Positions 43,201 to 54,266 of a stretch of DNA of 64,000 bases are shown here, in pieces; position 1 is the stretch's first letter, and each line of letters begins with the position of its first letter. The stretch comes from Phoronis australis. Its lineage: Eukaryota; Phoronida; Phoronidae. The stretch spans positions 116,289 to 180,288 of the forward strand of contig NMRA01000656.1 in NCBI GenBank assembly GCA_002633005.1, in the 5' to 3' direction. Below the pieces are notes generated by a model. That model did no database searches. It had not been told where the DNA came from and saw only the letters and a program-made list of their open reading frames with translations. A program made the position numbers and the translations under genes.

Positions 43201-46200
43201 GTGATTAGCCTTAGGGGTGCAGATCGGTCCTGCAGGTACGAGGTTATTTCACCATTAAACCTTGTTATCTCTGATTAAAACTTGACACCTTCAATGTGAT
43301 ATCAATTGTTTAATCATTGAATAGCAGAGCCAAAACTTGGCCCCCTCAGCAACACCCCTGTTGAAGACAAGGATGAACCTCATCTTATCACTGCTGCCAG
43401 ACAGATGGGAAAAAGCACAGCAGACCATAGATTCTTCAAGTTAGAGCAAAATATGGAACTCGAGTGAAATTTAGTTCAGCAAACTTTTAGAAAAAGTAAA
43501 AACGCAGAGAACCTTGCTGCATAATTAGCACAGTCTGTGCTGTTCAGCTGTGTTGGCTCTTCTAACTACATTTTTATGAGGCATTTGGCACATCAAGGGC
43601 AGCTAACGTCAAAAACTGTCACGCACATCTACCCAGATTTGCCGGCTTAGCATCTACCATAAACAGTGTCCTTCGACCAATTTCGCCAACTTTAAATTCA
43701 AATATGCCATTAACATCTGGGGCATTGCTTGCCCAGTACGCTTGGTCAAGCCTCGTCAAATTAGGCGTAGCACTATGAAAAACTTACATGAAAGTGTTCT
43801 TTTTGCAGGCACACAAAATGTTTTATAAAGAATAGTTTATCAAAAGCAATTGGTTTATTTTACAGTTTAATCATACTCTTTGCAGTAATCCAAGACTTGA
43901 ATCATTCTTCACAGAACCATCTCTTATTTTAAATCCCATGTCACTTACCATCAGTGACCTTCACTATCAAAAACATGTTTTTAATGAGACATAACCAAAT
44001 GAAAAAAGGCTTCTCTTCATTCAACATTAAGCATAAACTTCTGTGGTTGACAATAGCTGAAAATTTGTTGTTGCTGAAGTTACAACTCCACATGGTTGCC
44101 CTGGTTACCATATATTTTTTATTTTCCTTGACCTTTCCATAAATTTTCTAACTTAAATTTACATTTTCATGATTTATTATTCCAGCAAAAGTAAACAGGT
44201 ATTACTAATGATTGCTCTCAAGCACAATTGAATGAAACTTGCAAAATCAAGGGCTTCTAATTATCACATGAAAACATTTTGTCTTCTTCATTTCATTTAC
44301 CATAAAGTTCCCACACTTGAGAAGTACGCATTTATCTCATTTTACAGGTTTGCTAACAAGCAACATGGCTGTCAATCCAGGAGAGGACCAGAGTGGTTCT
44401 GTGTTCAGAACACTAGATGGCACAATTAGTTGGTGGATAGAACCTTTATGTAACAAATACAAGTAATTCACGCGTCAAAGAAATTTTTTGATTCTACATT
44501 ACTAGCAAACATTTTTGATGTTACCTTTAGTAAACATACAGATACCGTACGTACCTGCTTACCTTGGAGACATTTTTCTATGTAAATTATTGTATTCCCT
44601 TGGCAGGTAAATACTATCCATGCAACAACAGAGGAGGTAAGTGGACCAGGAAAAGGACCATACCTAATTCTGTATTCATTTTCACTATGCAATCATGAAT
44701 GACCTGCATAGACTACCCAAAAAATCTCCAGTTTGGGACGGTGAAAAACTAATCATTTTCCTTAAGGTCAGAGTTCATACCAGATTTTAGAAAAAGGCAA
44801 TGCTGGTCGTCCCAAATTCAAGAATCATCAGAAAGAAGAATTTTGCAGCCATTTTCAATGATTTTATTTCAGACTTTTTTTGATACAGATTGTAGAGACC
44901 AATACTTGAGAAATAAGATGAACGTCAAAATTACCCACGTCACAATCTTCAGAATAAAGAAAATTCACTTTTTACTTGAATTTCAATGTCCCAAATTATA
45001 GAGATTCTCTCAATGAGTGCAGCATTGTGCTTGCTCATTGGAAGTGAATGCAGGATCAAGATGGCGGCCATGGATAGTCAATATATGACAGGGAAACAGT
45101 AATTGATATGGAAAACGTGTTTCCAAGACAACCAGAGAACTTTATTTTAAGTAAGTGTGACCAATAAAGGTTAAAGGTCATGTCTGCTTTAAGGAAATCC
45201 TAAGGAATATGATTTGAATGTACACTTTGAGCTCGCAGTTTTAAGAATGTCACTAAATGGTAACTTTCCACTTATTTCATACAAAATAAATTGAACAATA
45301 TTTTTCGCTGCATGCTACATGATTTTCAGACCATATTAATATAATTAAAAGGAGTGTATTACTAGGACTAATAAGAGGGCTTTTTGTTGACATTTTCTGA
45401 AAAGAAAAACTGACCATGTGCGACCTAGATGAGGCAAGAAACTCCCATCAAATAGTTTCATGTGAAACAAGTGACAGACAACATATCATTTTTCACAATT
45501 AGTTTTGATCTATGAACTAAGGTGAGTCTGCTTAATAAGTGGAGACAGATCATAACACCAGCCCCTTTATAGACAAAAAGCAAACATCTGAGTGTTTTGA
45601 CTTCCGTTTCTGCTGTAACTTGATGATTTCACAGTTTCCGTGGCACGCACCGTTAAAAAAGATGTCAGACTATAATCACATGCCCACTTCACACACACAC
45701 CAATTTGTAGGTCAATCAAATAAACTCTATCAGTCTGACTTGAAATGTCCACATTATTTCAACATGCTTGCAGATATTGCACAGCAACAGCATAGTTCTG
45801 TTGCAGGGATTTCCTTAGCGGATTCTTGGACAATTGAAAGTGCAGAGGAGAGAAAATTTGAACAAATATTCTTCAAATATTTGGCAAGTCTTCCATTTCA
45901 CTCCTCATTCTGACTGGAAATCTGTGACCATAAAACTGTTTTGATACAAGAGGTTGTTTGAAAATACTGGCCACAGGAAAACACTAGTAGATAAGCAACT
46001 CTAATTTAACAAGCAAGGTGCCATATTGCCTCAGCTGGAAGACATTGGCATTCCCCAACATAAAACAGCTGACAGCGGATGACCTCTGACACCCTGAGGC
46101 TGGCGAACTTTGACCCAAAGTGTCAAGAACAGAGAGAAGAAGGGAAGTCTGCTGTGAGAGAAGAATCATTACACTTCTCCAAAGCCACAGAATGAAATTG

Positions 46201-46726
46201 TAAGCATCAGTATAGCAATTCTTCATGAATTTCACACAAAAAGTCTTCTAGTTATTAAAGGCTGGTCGGTTTGCTTTGAGTACTTTGAAGGATATGCGTT
46301 GCTTTAAAACAGCTGTACAATATGAACTACCAACACCACATAGAATTTATAGAAACTTGACAAAAATAATTCCACTTGGTTGCCAGATTATGAGCTAAAA
46401 AGGTAGGTGAAGAGTTGCCACAATATTCAGGAAATGCCACACCAGATATGAGAACACAAACACATACGTGGCACACTCCGCTAAAAGATCTGCAGTTTAT
46501 CACTCAAAACTGAGACCTCAATCATGGATGTGGCAGACACCTTCTCATACTTCTGTAGCTATCTAGTGACACCTGTATACAGTCAAGACTTCATATTCTG
46601 CCAAAACTAAATTTTATCAAATTACTGTTTATCCATGTTTACAGAGTCAAAGTTGTCATCCAACGTGTTTGATAAAAAACCTAAACATTTGCAGAACCTT
46701 TTAATCACTGAAGACATTTTCTTACT

Positions 46727-47150
46727 GACTTAACTCCGGTCTGGGTGGAACGTCGACGTAAACTGCGAAGTTAACTAAACCGTTCATACTGGGTTAGGTA
46801 GTTAACAGCCTTCGAAGTAAACGGTAGGTGGCGCTGTTGTCATTGAAGTAATTGCAAGGTAGTGCTGCACACTAAGATTTTTTAATAAGACAATTTGGGA
46901 ACATTTACATGTACTAATTGACATAAAACTTGTTTTTTAATTCGATAGGTGATTACTAGAGAAAAATATAAGCAACTATCAGCGACGGCACTACCCTGTA
47001 ATTATTGACAATGGCAGTGGCACCTTGCAAAAACTTCGAAGGGACCGAAGTTGACCGTTCATACTGCACTCTTAAATCCACCTGTTTACTGCGAAGTTAA
47101 CTGGTGTTGTTAACTTTGATCCAGGACCGAAGCTAAGCGTTCATACTGAC
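46727..47150. mobile_element. ACTTAACTCCGGTC element, copy 1
   Basis: The left end GACTTAACTCCGGTCTGG and the inverse right end GCTTAGCTTCGGTCCTGG are imperfect TIRs, with further paired AAACTGCGAAGTTAACT and CCGTTCATACTG words just inside. About 420 bp, non-coding. It is homologous end to end to 52047-52410 in the opposite orientation. Confidence 0.75.
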
Positions 47151-49170
47151 TGCAACTCCCCAAAACATCCACGAATGGATGTTAATATGAAAGGCCCTTG
47201 AGTTTCAGTAGCTGCTTTTGTACCTAACTGAAAAATCTTCCAGTTAACCAACCAACCAACAATACCTACAGTAGTTATCTCAAAAATTGCATCGGAATTT
47301 TGAGTAAAAAATTTGGAATTTTCATAGCAGTTGACACTTAGCATTCAGGTACACCAGTAAATCACAACGCCAAGCAAAAATACAGAGAAATTTATGCGAC
47401 TGACACTGGCATTAACTTTAGCATCATTAGGATGTTTTCACACGCAGTAGAGCATCTAGTAATCCATAGCCTCGCTGATGAATTGGTTGTATCAGAATGT
47501 GTTATCCTCATCCAAATAACAGACTAGGCAGAGATGGGCAATTAAACTAAAACAGGAAGTATTAAAGACGAAGGTTCGCTACCAGCCAATTAAAATTCCA
47601 AGCGCGTTTTTTATAGGAACCGCCGCCTGTAGACAGGCTGGTTACCTCCGAGTACCTATTCAATTAAGTGCATTCTTTAAGTAACCTAAGGTGTGTTTGT
47701 TTCCAAATTTCAGTGCACCACTATCGAGATGGTTCGGAGTATTGCATGGCTCTTGGTCTAAAGACTGGGCAGATTTTTTTCTCAGCAACAGCCAGTTATA
47801 TTAAGGCCATTAATTGTTTCCTGAGGTGGATATCTGTAATTCAAGGGCTGTAAAACCGCAATCAGTGAGGGAGGAAACATATAAACATTCACTTTAACAA
47901 ATGGATGTGTGTAAACGAAACTGTGTCAACAAAAAGAGCTGATTCACAGATTATCTGAGCAAAACAGAGCAAGTTTTTTAGCATGTACGCAAAGGTCCAA
48001 GCAGTTATTATTCATAATAGATGTTCCATTATGATAAAGCTTCTTCAATATCAAACACAACTTGGCAAGAAAGTGGATTTTTAGTCAGATTTCTCAACTC
48101 AAGTGCCATTTATACACTGAAGTGAAATTTACAACATTGTCACTGTGGATTTCACTATAGGCCCATAGTTATGAATCATACAATAGCATTTTGACCATTT
48201 GTAGCATGAAACTGGAAAAATGTAATCAAAGAATCACTGGCCAAGCTAGAAGTCCAATCAATAAATTGTTGGAGACCAACTTGTAAGAAACATGCAAGAA
48301 AACGGGGGTCAAACGCAAAATTCAAATGAGTTTTGACAGGGAGATGACTTTTTGCAACGAACAGGGAGCGGGTATGGACCTGTCGCACCCCTTGCATGGT
48401 TACACTAATGGAAACTAAGGTACCATAAATTTCAACATGGACTGCATGTAATAATTCTGACTGTAGAGAGGATGTGTCTGTTGTTGACCCACTACAAGTC
48501 AGAGTCTGAGACTCTTGACAGGATTTATTACCTGGATTGTTGGAAGAATGAGATAAGACTAGAGGTGTTAGTGTGTGCGCATGTATCCTGTGCAAGGGCA
48601 GCACACATGAAATATATCTCTGAGATATGCAGATAGTATGAGCACCTCGGGTGTTTGTGTGAGGTCAAGGAAGATCCTAACTGGTTCCTAGTTAAGAGCT
48701 TAAGCTCAGAAATTGGTTTCCACCCCTTGGACACCATCTCCACAACAACTGGCGACAAAACAGGACCAACATCTCAATGACTCGCATAACAAGAACCCCT
48801 AAGCGTACCTGTTTGCTCCACGAGACATTTTCTCACCTATAAAAGGAAGATAGACTCACATGGAAATAGATGTAATCTAACACTCTGCCCCTTGAAATCT
48901 GTGTAGTAACCATGGCCAAAGTATCTATCCTACATGCTTCAAGTGGACACCAATGATGTTTTGTTTTTTATCAAGCAAGTAGATAGGGTGGAGAGAGAAG
49001 TAAAGATAACTTGGGTGTAGCAGTCACTGCCCCTCTTACAGTGTTAAAAACATAGAGGTCGTGTAAAAAGGGAAAGGTTACCGACGCAACGTAAACAAAA
49101 CCTCGCCCAATGGGAGGATGCTATTGCAGTTGACAGGGTACGTAGAACGTGCTATCAGCTTTATATCCTC
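47151..49170. other. Non-coding DNA
   Basis: I see no assignable gene. A 142-codon minus ORF (48176-48604) has no recognisable domain. A possible mini-exon on the minus strand (about 48797-48834, acceptor ttttatag, donor acag/gtacgc) contains an ATG but cannot be tied to the ARHGEF17-like gene. Confidence 0.4.
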
Positions 49171-49197
49171 GTGAATGACGTGAATGACGTGAATGAC
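49171..49197. repeat. 9-bp triplet repeat
   Basis: GTGAATGAC occurs three times in direct succession, followed by a diverged fourth (GGTAATGAG). It lies just before the duplicated block at 49218. Confidence 0.9.
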
Positions 49198-49217
49198 GGT
49201 AATGAGATAACACAGCT

Positions 49218-49542
49218 ATGGTGAGCAAACAAGGCTGGGATCTGTTGACAATACGACGCTTTGAACAGGAGTCATTCGGTCTGATTATGGGGACAAAAGG
49301 GTCTAATTATGAAACATTGATTACCTGTGTAAATGAGGGTGTGAGGTGTACAGGGGTGTGGGCCATGTTGTATTGATTTGGGGTCACTAAACGACTAACT
49401 TTGACATATCGATTGGGTGCGACTTCAAAGTGGGTGGATGCGTACAACAAGAGATGTGAAGCCTTATGGAATGCGAGAAATGGCGGGCTAATCTGGGGAA
49501 AATAAAGGAAAAACCTGACCATACTCATTGTGTAGCTGGTGA
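49218..49542. repeat. Second duplicated block, copy 1
   Basis: This matches 49544-49812 from GAGCAAACAAGGCTGGGATC to CATACTCATTGTGTAGCTGG. It has about 57 bp (around 49380-49435) that copy 2 lacks. It abuts the ambiguous base at 49543. Confidence 0.93.
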
Positions 49543-49543
49543 N
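49543..49543. other. Ambiguous base at second junction
   Basis: A single 'n' lies exactly where copy 1 of the block ends and copy 2 begins, as at 13061. Confidence 0.9.
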
Positions 49544-49812
49544 GAGCAAACAAGGCTGGGATCTGTTGGCAATACGACACTTTGAACAGGAGTCATTCGG
49601 TCTGATTATGGGGACAAAAGGGTCTAATTATGAAACATTGATTACCTGTGTAAATGAGGGTGTGAGGTGTACAGGGGTGTGGGCCATGTTGTATTGATTT
49701 GTGGGTGGATGCGTACAACAAGAGATGTGAAGCCTTACGGAATGCGGGAAATGGCGGGCTAATTTGGGGAAAATAAAGGAAAAACCTGACCATACTCATT
49801 GTGCAGCTGATG
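49544..49812. repeat. Second duplicated block, copy 2
   Basis: Near-identical to 49218-49542 apart from the 57 bp deletion and scattered substitutions. No coding sequence is involved; ORFs in both copies are chance frames. Confidence 0.93.
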
Positions 49813-51499
49813 ATTTCTAGGTCATTGTTTTTTCAAGCAGTAGCTGCCTCAACTCAGATGGCAAAATGAAAGGGAGCAATTAAGCACAAAAATAACAGCC
49901 AAATTACAAGCTTTTGTTTTTAAAGCATTCTACCATTGGTATGAATGCCCACAATTTTTCAGAATATTTTCTGATGGTAGCAATGATGGAGAAGTTGAAC
50001 ATGGTAAAGCATTGATCTGATGAAACATATCTTTTACGCTTTACCAATTTTAAAGTTTTTATTCCATTCCTTGGTATCAGAGAAGGTTTTCAGTAAATAT
50101 GGGCATTCACAACACAGTTAAAAGCCCATGAAAAATGAAATACGTTCAATTTTGGAAATCATTTTTGTCCAAAATTGGTCATATTTCACCATATTTATCA
50201 TTAAGTATAGAAAACTACATTTTTAATAAATGATGTTAATGTATAATTTTCATGAATCATATTCCACCAATCATGTGCTGAACTGGGCATTAGTTGTCAA
50301 ATTACAAACGGCTTCTAGTTTCTCAGTGCAACTGATGAGATGATTTTACAGAAAACAAACATGTTGACACAGAACATAATCCATTCCTGAGACAGACATT
50401 ACAAACACCCATGACTTTATTTTCTTGGAACTGGCAAAGAAGAAATACTTAAATAGCCTCACTTAAGGTACAAGGTAACCACCATGAGAGGTCAGTTAGG
50501 AAACACCTGTCAATGTTCTGGGTACAATTACTCAAGATTACACAGGCCCTTGTGTTGTTTTGACCTCTGTTGTGTAAACAAACAAATGGAGATCCCTCTT
50601 AATGTCTTAACATGTGGGCATTAACAATGAAGCATCCTTTAGGTACAGTTTTCGCAGAAAACTTGTAGCATGTGAAGAGAGAGTTTATGATTGGAATTAA
50701 CTTTAAAATCATACACGCAAGCCAATTTGTAAAATTGTCTAACAAGAAGGTAAAGTCTTGACTACACAGAAGTCGGCGAAAACTGCCTTTACACTAAACA
50801 TTTTTCAGTTTAGGATACAATTTAGAGACGAAACGTGAAATTATAAAATCTTTATACATCTTCATCAACAGGATCTGTATGGTACAGCTGTCGCGGACCA
50901 TTTGGTAAAATTGTCAGAAACTGTTACACAGCAGAGAGTGAGAATATTTGAAAAATAATTTCAGCAATTGTTTTAGCCAAAATTACAAAAACGTTTACAT
51001 ATGTAAGTTTCATTTTAATTATCAATGATAATAACCCATTCAGGTTTTCTAGTTACAAGTATATACCTAATACACTCCCTTCAAAACTATCAGTACACAA
51101 CACTTATCCACAACTGGTACTTAGGCATTTGACAAGCTAACAAAACACAATGAAGGCTATAAATTTCTTAATAACCCACCCATGAAATGAGCATTGGATG
51201 GATGACTGGGTTCCCATTCACAGTTTATGATCAACTGAACAGTAAATGAGATATCAATGACATGGTGTAGAATTACAAGAGTGTTCAAACAATGAGGTGA
51301 TGGACTGCAGCAGTGTCCAGTTTGCTCAACCTAGAAATGTTAAATTCTTGAGATAGGCCATGTTTCGCAGCAAGTATGCATTGCAAGTCGATTCAATGAA
51401 TCTAGATTGCACGTGCTTTGTGACCATGTGAATCTGAAAAGACGTCATGTGTAGTGCTTTTGAGGTAAAACAACTCGCAACATTTCATTTTGTTTGCAG
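49813..51499. other. Non-coding DNA upstream of 51500 exon
   Basis: AT-rich DNA with an old dispersed repeat (about 49900-50330, related in part to 36940-37140 and 60300-60500). No upstream exon for the 51500 terminal exon was identified. Confidence 0.4.
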
Positions 51500-51915
51500 C
51501 ATTTTTGACAGAATGGAAGAAAGACATCAAGTCCAGTGAGGTGCACCCTATCAGGGGACAACCCAGTGAGAACTGCACTATGCCCGCTGAGAAGTACAAG
51601 GGCTTGCCCTGCACAAAAAGGCCATGCATTGGCGAAACACGGATTACCCCTCAAATCAAGGATTACGTACAGGATTACCTCAAGGGACAAATATACAAAG
51701 TGTTTGAGATTGCTCCACCACTGTAAAGAAGCGATTGAGCAAGAAGACAGGTCCCCCTGACCTCTGTGCTTCAAGAGAAGCCACTCCAAATTGTCCCACT
51801 AAAACAAACTACCAAGTAGCTTTGTGTATTGGAGAAGGTGGATGAATGTGTATTGATGCCATATCCTGGACAAAGGTTTCACAATTAGAATTAAATAAAA
51901 CAATTTTTCATATGA
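51500..51915 (+). CDS. Unrecognised 3' terminal exon
   Basis: A good acceptor (cattttgtttgcag) precedes 51500. The frame that follows is open for 75 codons to TAA at 51724-51726, and an AATAAA lies at 51894-51899, so this has the full layout of a last exon. The encoded C-terminus includes AFLTEWKKDIKSSEVHPIRG, a Cys-containing middle (KGLPCTKRPCIGETR) and QIKDYVQDYLKGQIYKVFEI at the end. I do not recognise the family. The exon starts in phase 1, so a donor ending phase 1 should lie upstream on the plus strand; I could not identify it. It is antisense to, or upstream of, the ARHGEF17-like gene. It could be a nested gene, a neighbour, or a decayed copy. Confidence 0.5.
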
Positions 51916-52046
51916 AACAGTTGTTTTCAATTCATTAGACTACTCAACAACAATCCACATTACTTGCCATGCAACACCATCTTAAAAAACCATTGGTCTA
52001 TGCTTTGGGAATGGACCCTTTGTTTTGTTTGTTTAATATAATGGTA

Positions 52047-52410
52047 GTTCACTTCGGTCCTCTGATTGAAGTCAACAAGGTCAATTTAACAGTGGAGCGT
52101 CACAGCTGCAGTGCAGTATGAATAGTCAACTTCCATCCCGTCGAAGTTATCACCAGGGGCCACTGTTATCGTCAACAATAAAAGGGCAGTGTTGTCGCTA
52201 ATAGTTGCTTATATTTTGCTCGAATAATTACCAATCAAATTAAAAATAAAAGTTTTTTATCAATTAGCACATGTAAATGTTCCCAAATTGTCACACCAGC
52301 GTCACCTACCGTTTATTTCAATTTCCATTAACTACTAAAGCCGGTATGAACGGTTCAATTAAATTCGCAGTTTACCTCAACGCTCTGCTCAGACTGGAGT
52401 TAAGTCGGTA
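52047..52410. mobile_element. ACTTAACTCCGGTC element, copy 2
   Basis: This is the inverse of 46727-47150, including the shared core GGGAACATTTACATG and TATAAGCAACTAT (read on the minus strand). It has small deletions relative to copy 1. It lies just downstream of the unrecognised terminal exon at 51500. Confidence 0.75.
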
Positions 52411-53079
52411 TAAAAGGACCTTACTAGAAGGTAATTCTATTTCACGGTTTGTACATTTTTCCATACAGTAGCCAAAAGACAACCTTTGAAAGAGGAAACT
52501 AACAATTTTGGCAACAACACTTAGTTCAACTTTAGGACAAGCTAAGGGGCAAAATAACCCTGATTTTGCTGATTTTCGCATGCAGCTTGTGAGCTACTAG
52601 ATAAAAATACTTGTAACAATTTGTTTTAGGTTTGTACTTGTGAAAAATTTTCATTTCTAGGTTATGCTTCAAGTTTTCTAGGTTATGCTTCAAGCTTTAA
52701 AAGTTAAACGCAAAAATAAACTTAGGAGATTAAAGTTAAGTTCTGGCCTTGTTTGAACCGGAAACTGAGGAATATGTAAAATTTTAAGGTTATTCCCCTC
52801 CAAAACACAGTAAATACATCAATAAACCTGTGGAATGCACATGAACCCCTGAGGTTCAACAACATTCAAGAATAATATAGAATGTAATTATTCAAATTTT
52901 GCACCATTCAACCACTCCTGCAAGAGCCTTTATCACCTGGTATCACAATTGTTACACCTGTAGGTCTATACATTGGTGACAGGGAGTCTCGAAATATTAG
53001 ATTGAGGCGACAAGGAATCACAGCCATGTTGACAACACACATATGCATTTTTGCATGACCTTCAGGCAAAAGTCACTCA

Positions 53080-53160
53080 CAGGGGTCTCCAGATTTCGAG
53101 AACCAGTTTGGTGTCTGTTATTCAATGGGGAAAACTGGTTCTCAAAATGCAGGACCCCTG
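53080..53160. mobile_element. 81-bp palindromic element, copy 2
   Basis: This has the same arms as 21563-21640 (GAGAACCAGTTT ... AAAACTGGTTCTCAAAATGC) with ends CAGGGGTC and GACCCCTG. Two dispersed copies with intact arms mark a very short mobile element family. Confidence 0.7.
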
Positions 53161-53926
53161 AAAGTGACCGTTATCGTTTTCGCTTTCCATGAGCTTTGCG
53201 CTAAAGTTTTCCAGGATACAAGTTTCATTATCCATGAATTTAGCAGTGTAAAATGCATTTTCCAAGTCTTATTTTTATAAAAGGACACATACAGTGATTT
53301 TTATTGATAAATATTGCAAAACATTACTAAATGGATGGATTTGTGACAGCGATGGCAAATGAGATATGGGAGGTTATTTATCTGACAGAAAGAATGCACG
53401 GGAAATGTTCAATTTATTTCTGGATTGTCCGTGACAAAAGGAAATCACAATGGTATGTAAAATGCCATTACAGTACTTTCCTACTGATCTCAAAACTGTT
53501 TTGGAATGTTTTCATGAGCGGGATGCAAAATAAGATCAAAATAGTCAGTCCACAACTTGTTATCAAGCATAAATTAGTTAAATCTTGAATTTCAAATTCA
53601 ACTCTGCAGTATCCAAATATCAATGCAATAGCAAACCTAGGTACAGTACTTAGTTCCAATTTGAGTTATCAGTAAGTTACAGGTCATTGACACACAGTCT
53701 AACAAAATGGTGACGAAACTTAGCCACTGCACTACCTGACAATAATTCCAGCGAAAACTTCACCACCAGGTGATAACTTTACTCTGATGTCCTTGTATAA
53801 TTAAAAACTACTTCCAGTTGTTGAAATAAGTGTTCAGTTAACAGAGTTCATCAAGTTCACTTTCAGCTTATGTACTAGGAAACCATATGACTGAATTTAT
53901 CATTTGAATGAAATTTCATTATTTAA

Positions 53927-54262
53927 TGGGATATTGTCACACTGAAAAGTGATTTTCTGGGATCATCCTCAGCACAAAATCGAACCTGCGGCCCCTGCAG
54001 TTGCAGCCTAAACACTCTGTTGGCGTTGCTAAATCCCACTGGATAAATGTAAAAGTATTTCAATTAAGCGCATTAAACTGGTAGAGTCACTGTCCTTGAT
54101 TTCAACAAATGTCTGGCAGACAACGGCGAGAAATGGTGGTTCGTAAAAAACACAAAACAAGTGAAAGATTTTGTTCTATAACTCAGCTCATAGCTAATAA
54201 CTTCAAGAACTGTATACCCTCCAACACAGGTGTTTTTCAGCCATAAAACCATTAATGTCCCT
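53927..54262 (-). mobile_element. TTAA-flanked element with tRNA-like core, copy 1
   Basis: TTAA at 53923-53926 and 54263-54266 flank ends TGGGATATTGTCAC and (inverse) AGGGACATTAAT. On the minus strand the interior carries a tRNA-like stretch: an A-box-like TTAGCAACGCCAACAGAGTG, then GGCTGCAACTGCAG, then a B-box-like GGTTCGATT about 30 nt later. It is 336 bp and related to 63477-63796. Confidence 0.65.
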
Positions 54263-54266
54263 TTAA

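Larger units (their letters stand above)
36814..46726. other. Non-coding, repeat-rich DNA
   Basis: No further ARHGEF17-like exon could be assigned here. The stretch holds the dispersed repeat at 37190-38250, the CA microsatellite, the 48 bp array, G-runs near 41862, and an AT-rich repeat at about 44710-45000 that recurs near 54490-54760. ORFs of up to 124 codons (45539-45913, plus) have no recognisable domain or splice support. Confidence 0.5.

Noticed and set aside
44363-44464. Short plus ORF MAVNPGEDQSGSVFRTLDG after a ttttacag acceptor
   Set aside because: Only about 34 codons, no polyadenylation signal or partner exon; too little to call a gene.
47714-47790. Possible plus-strand exon (VHHYRDGSEYCMALGL) after caaatttcag
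   Set aside because: No convincing donor and no recognised similarity; could not be joined to the 51500 exon.
48176-48604. 142-codon minus ORF
   Set aside because: Low-information sequence with no domain and no splice sites in phase with the ARHGEF17-like exons.
53940-54070. A functional tRNA gene
   Set aside because: The A-box and B-box words are present, but there is no proper acceptor stem or cloverleaf and a related copy sits in another TTAA-flanked element; it is repeat-derived.
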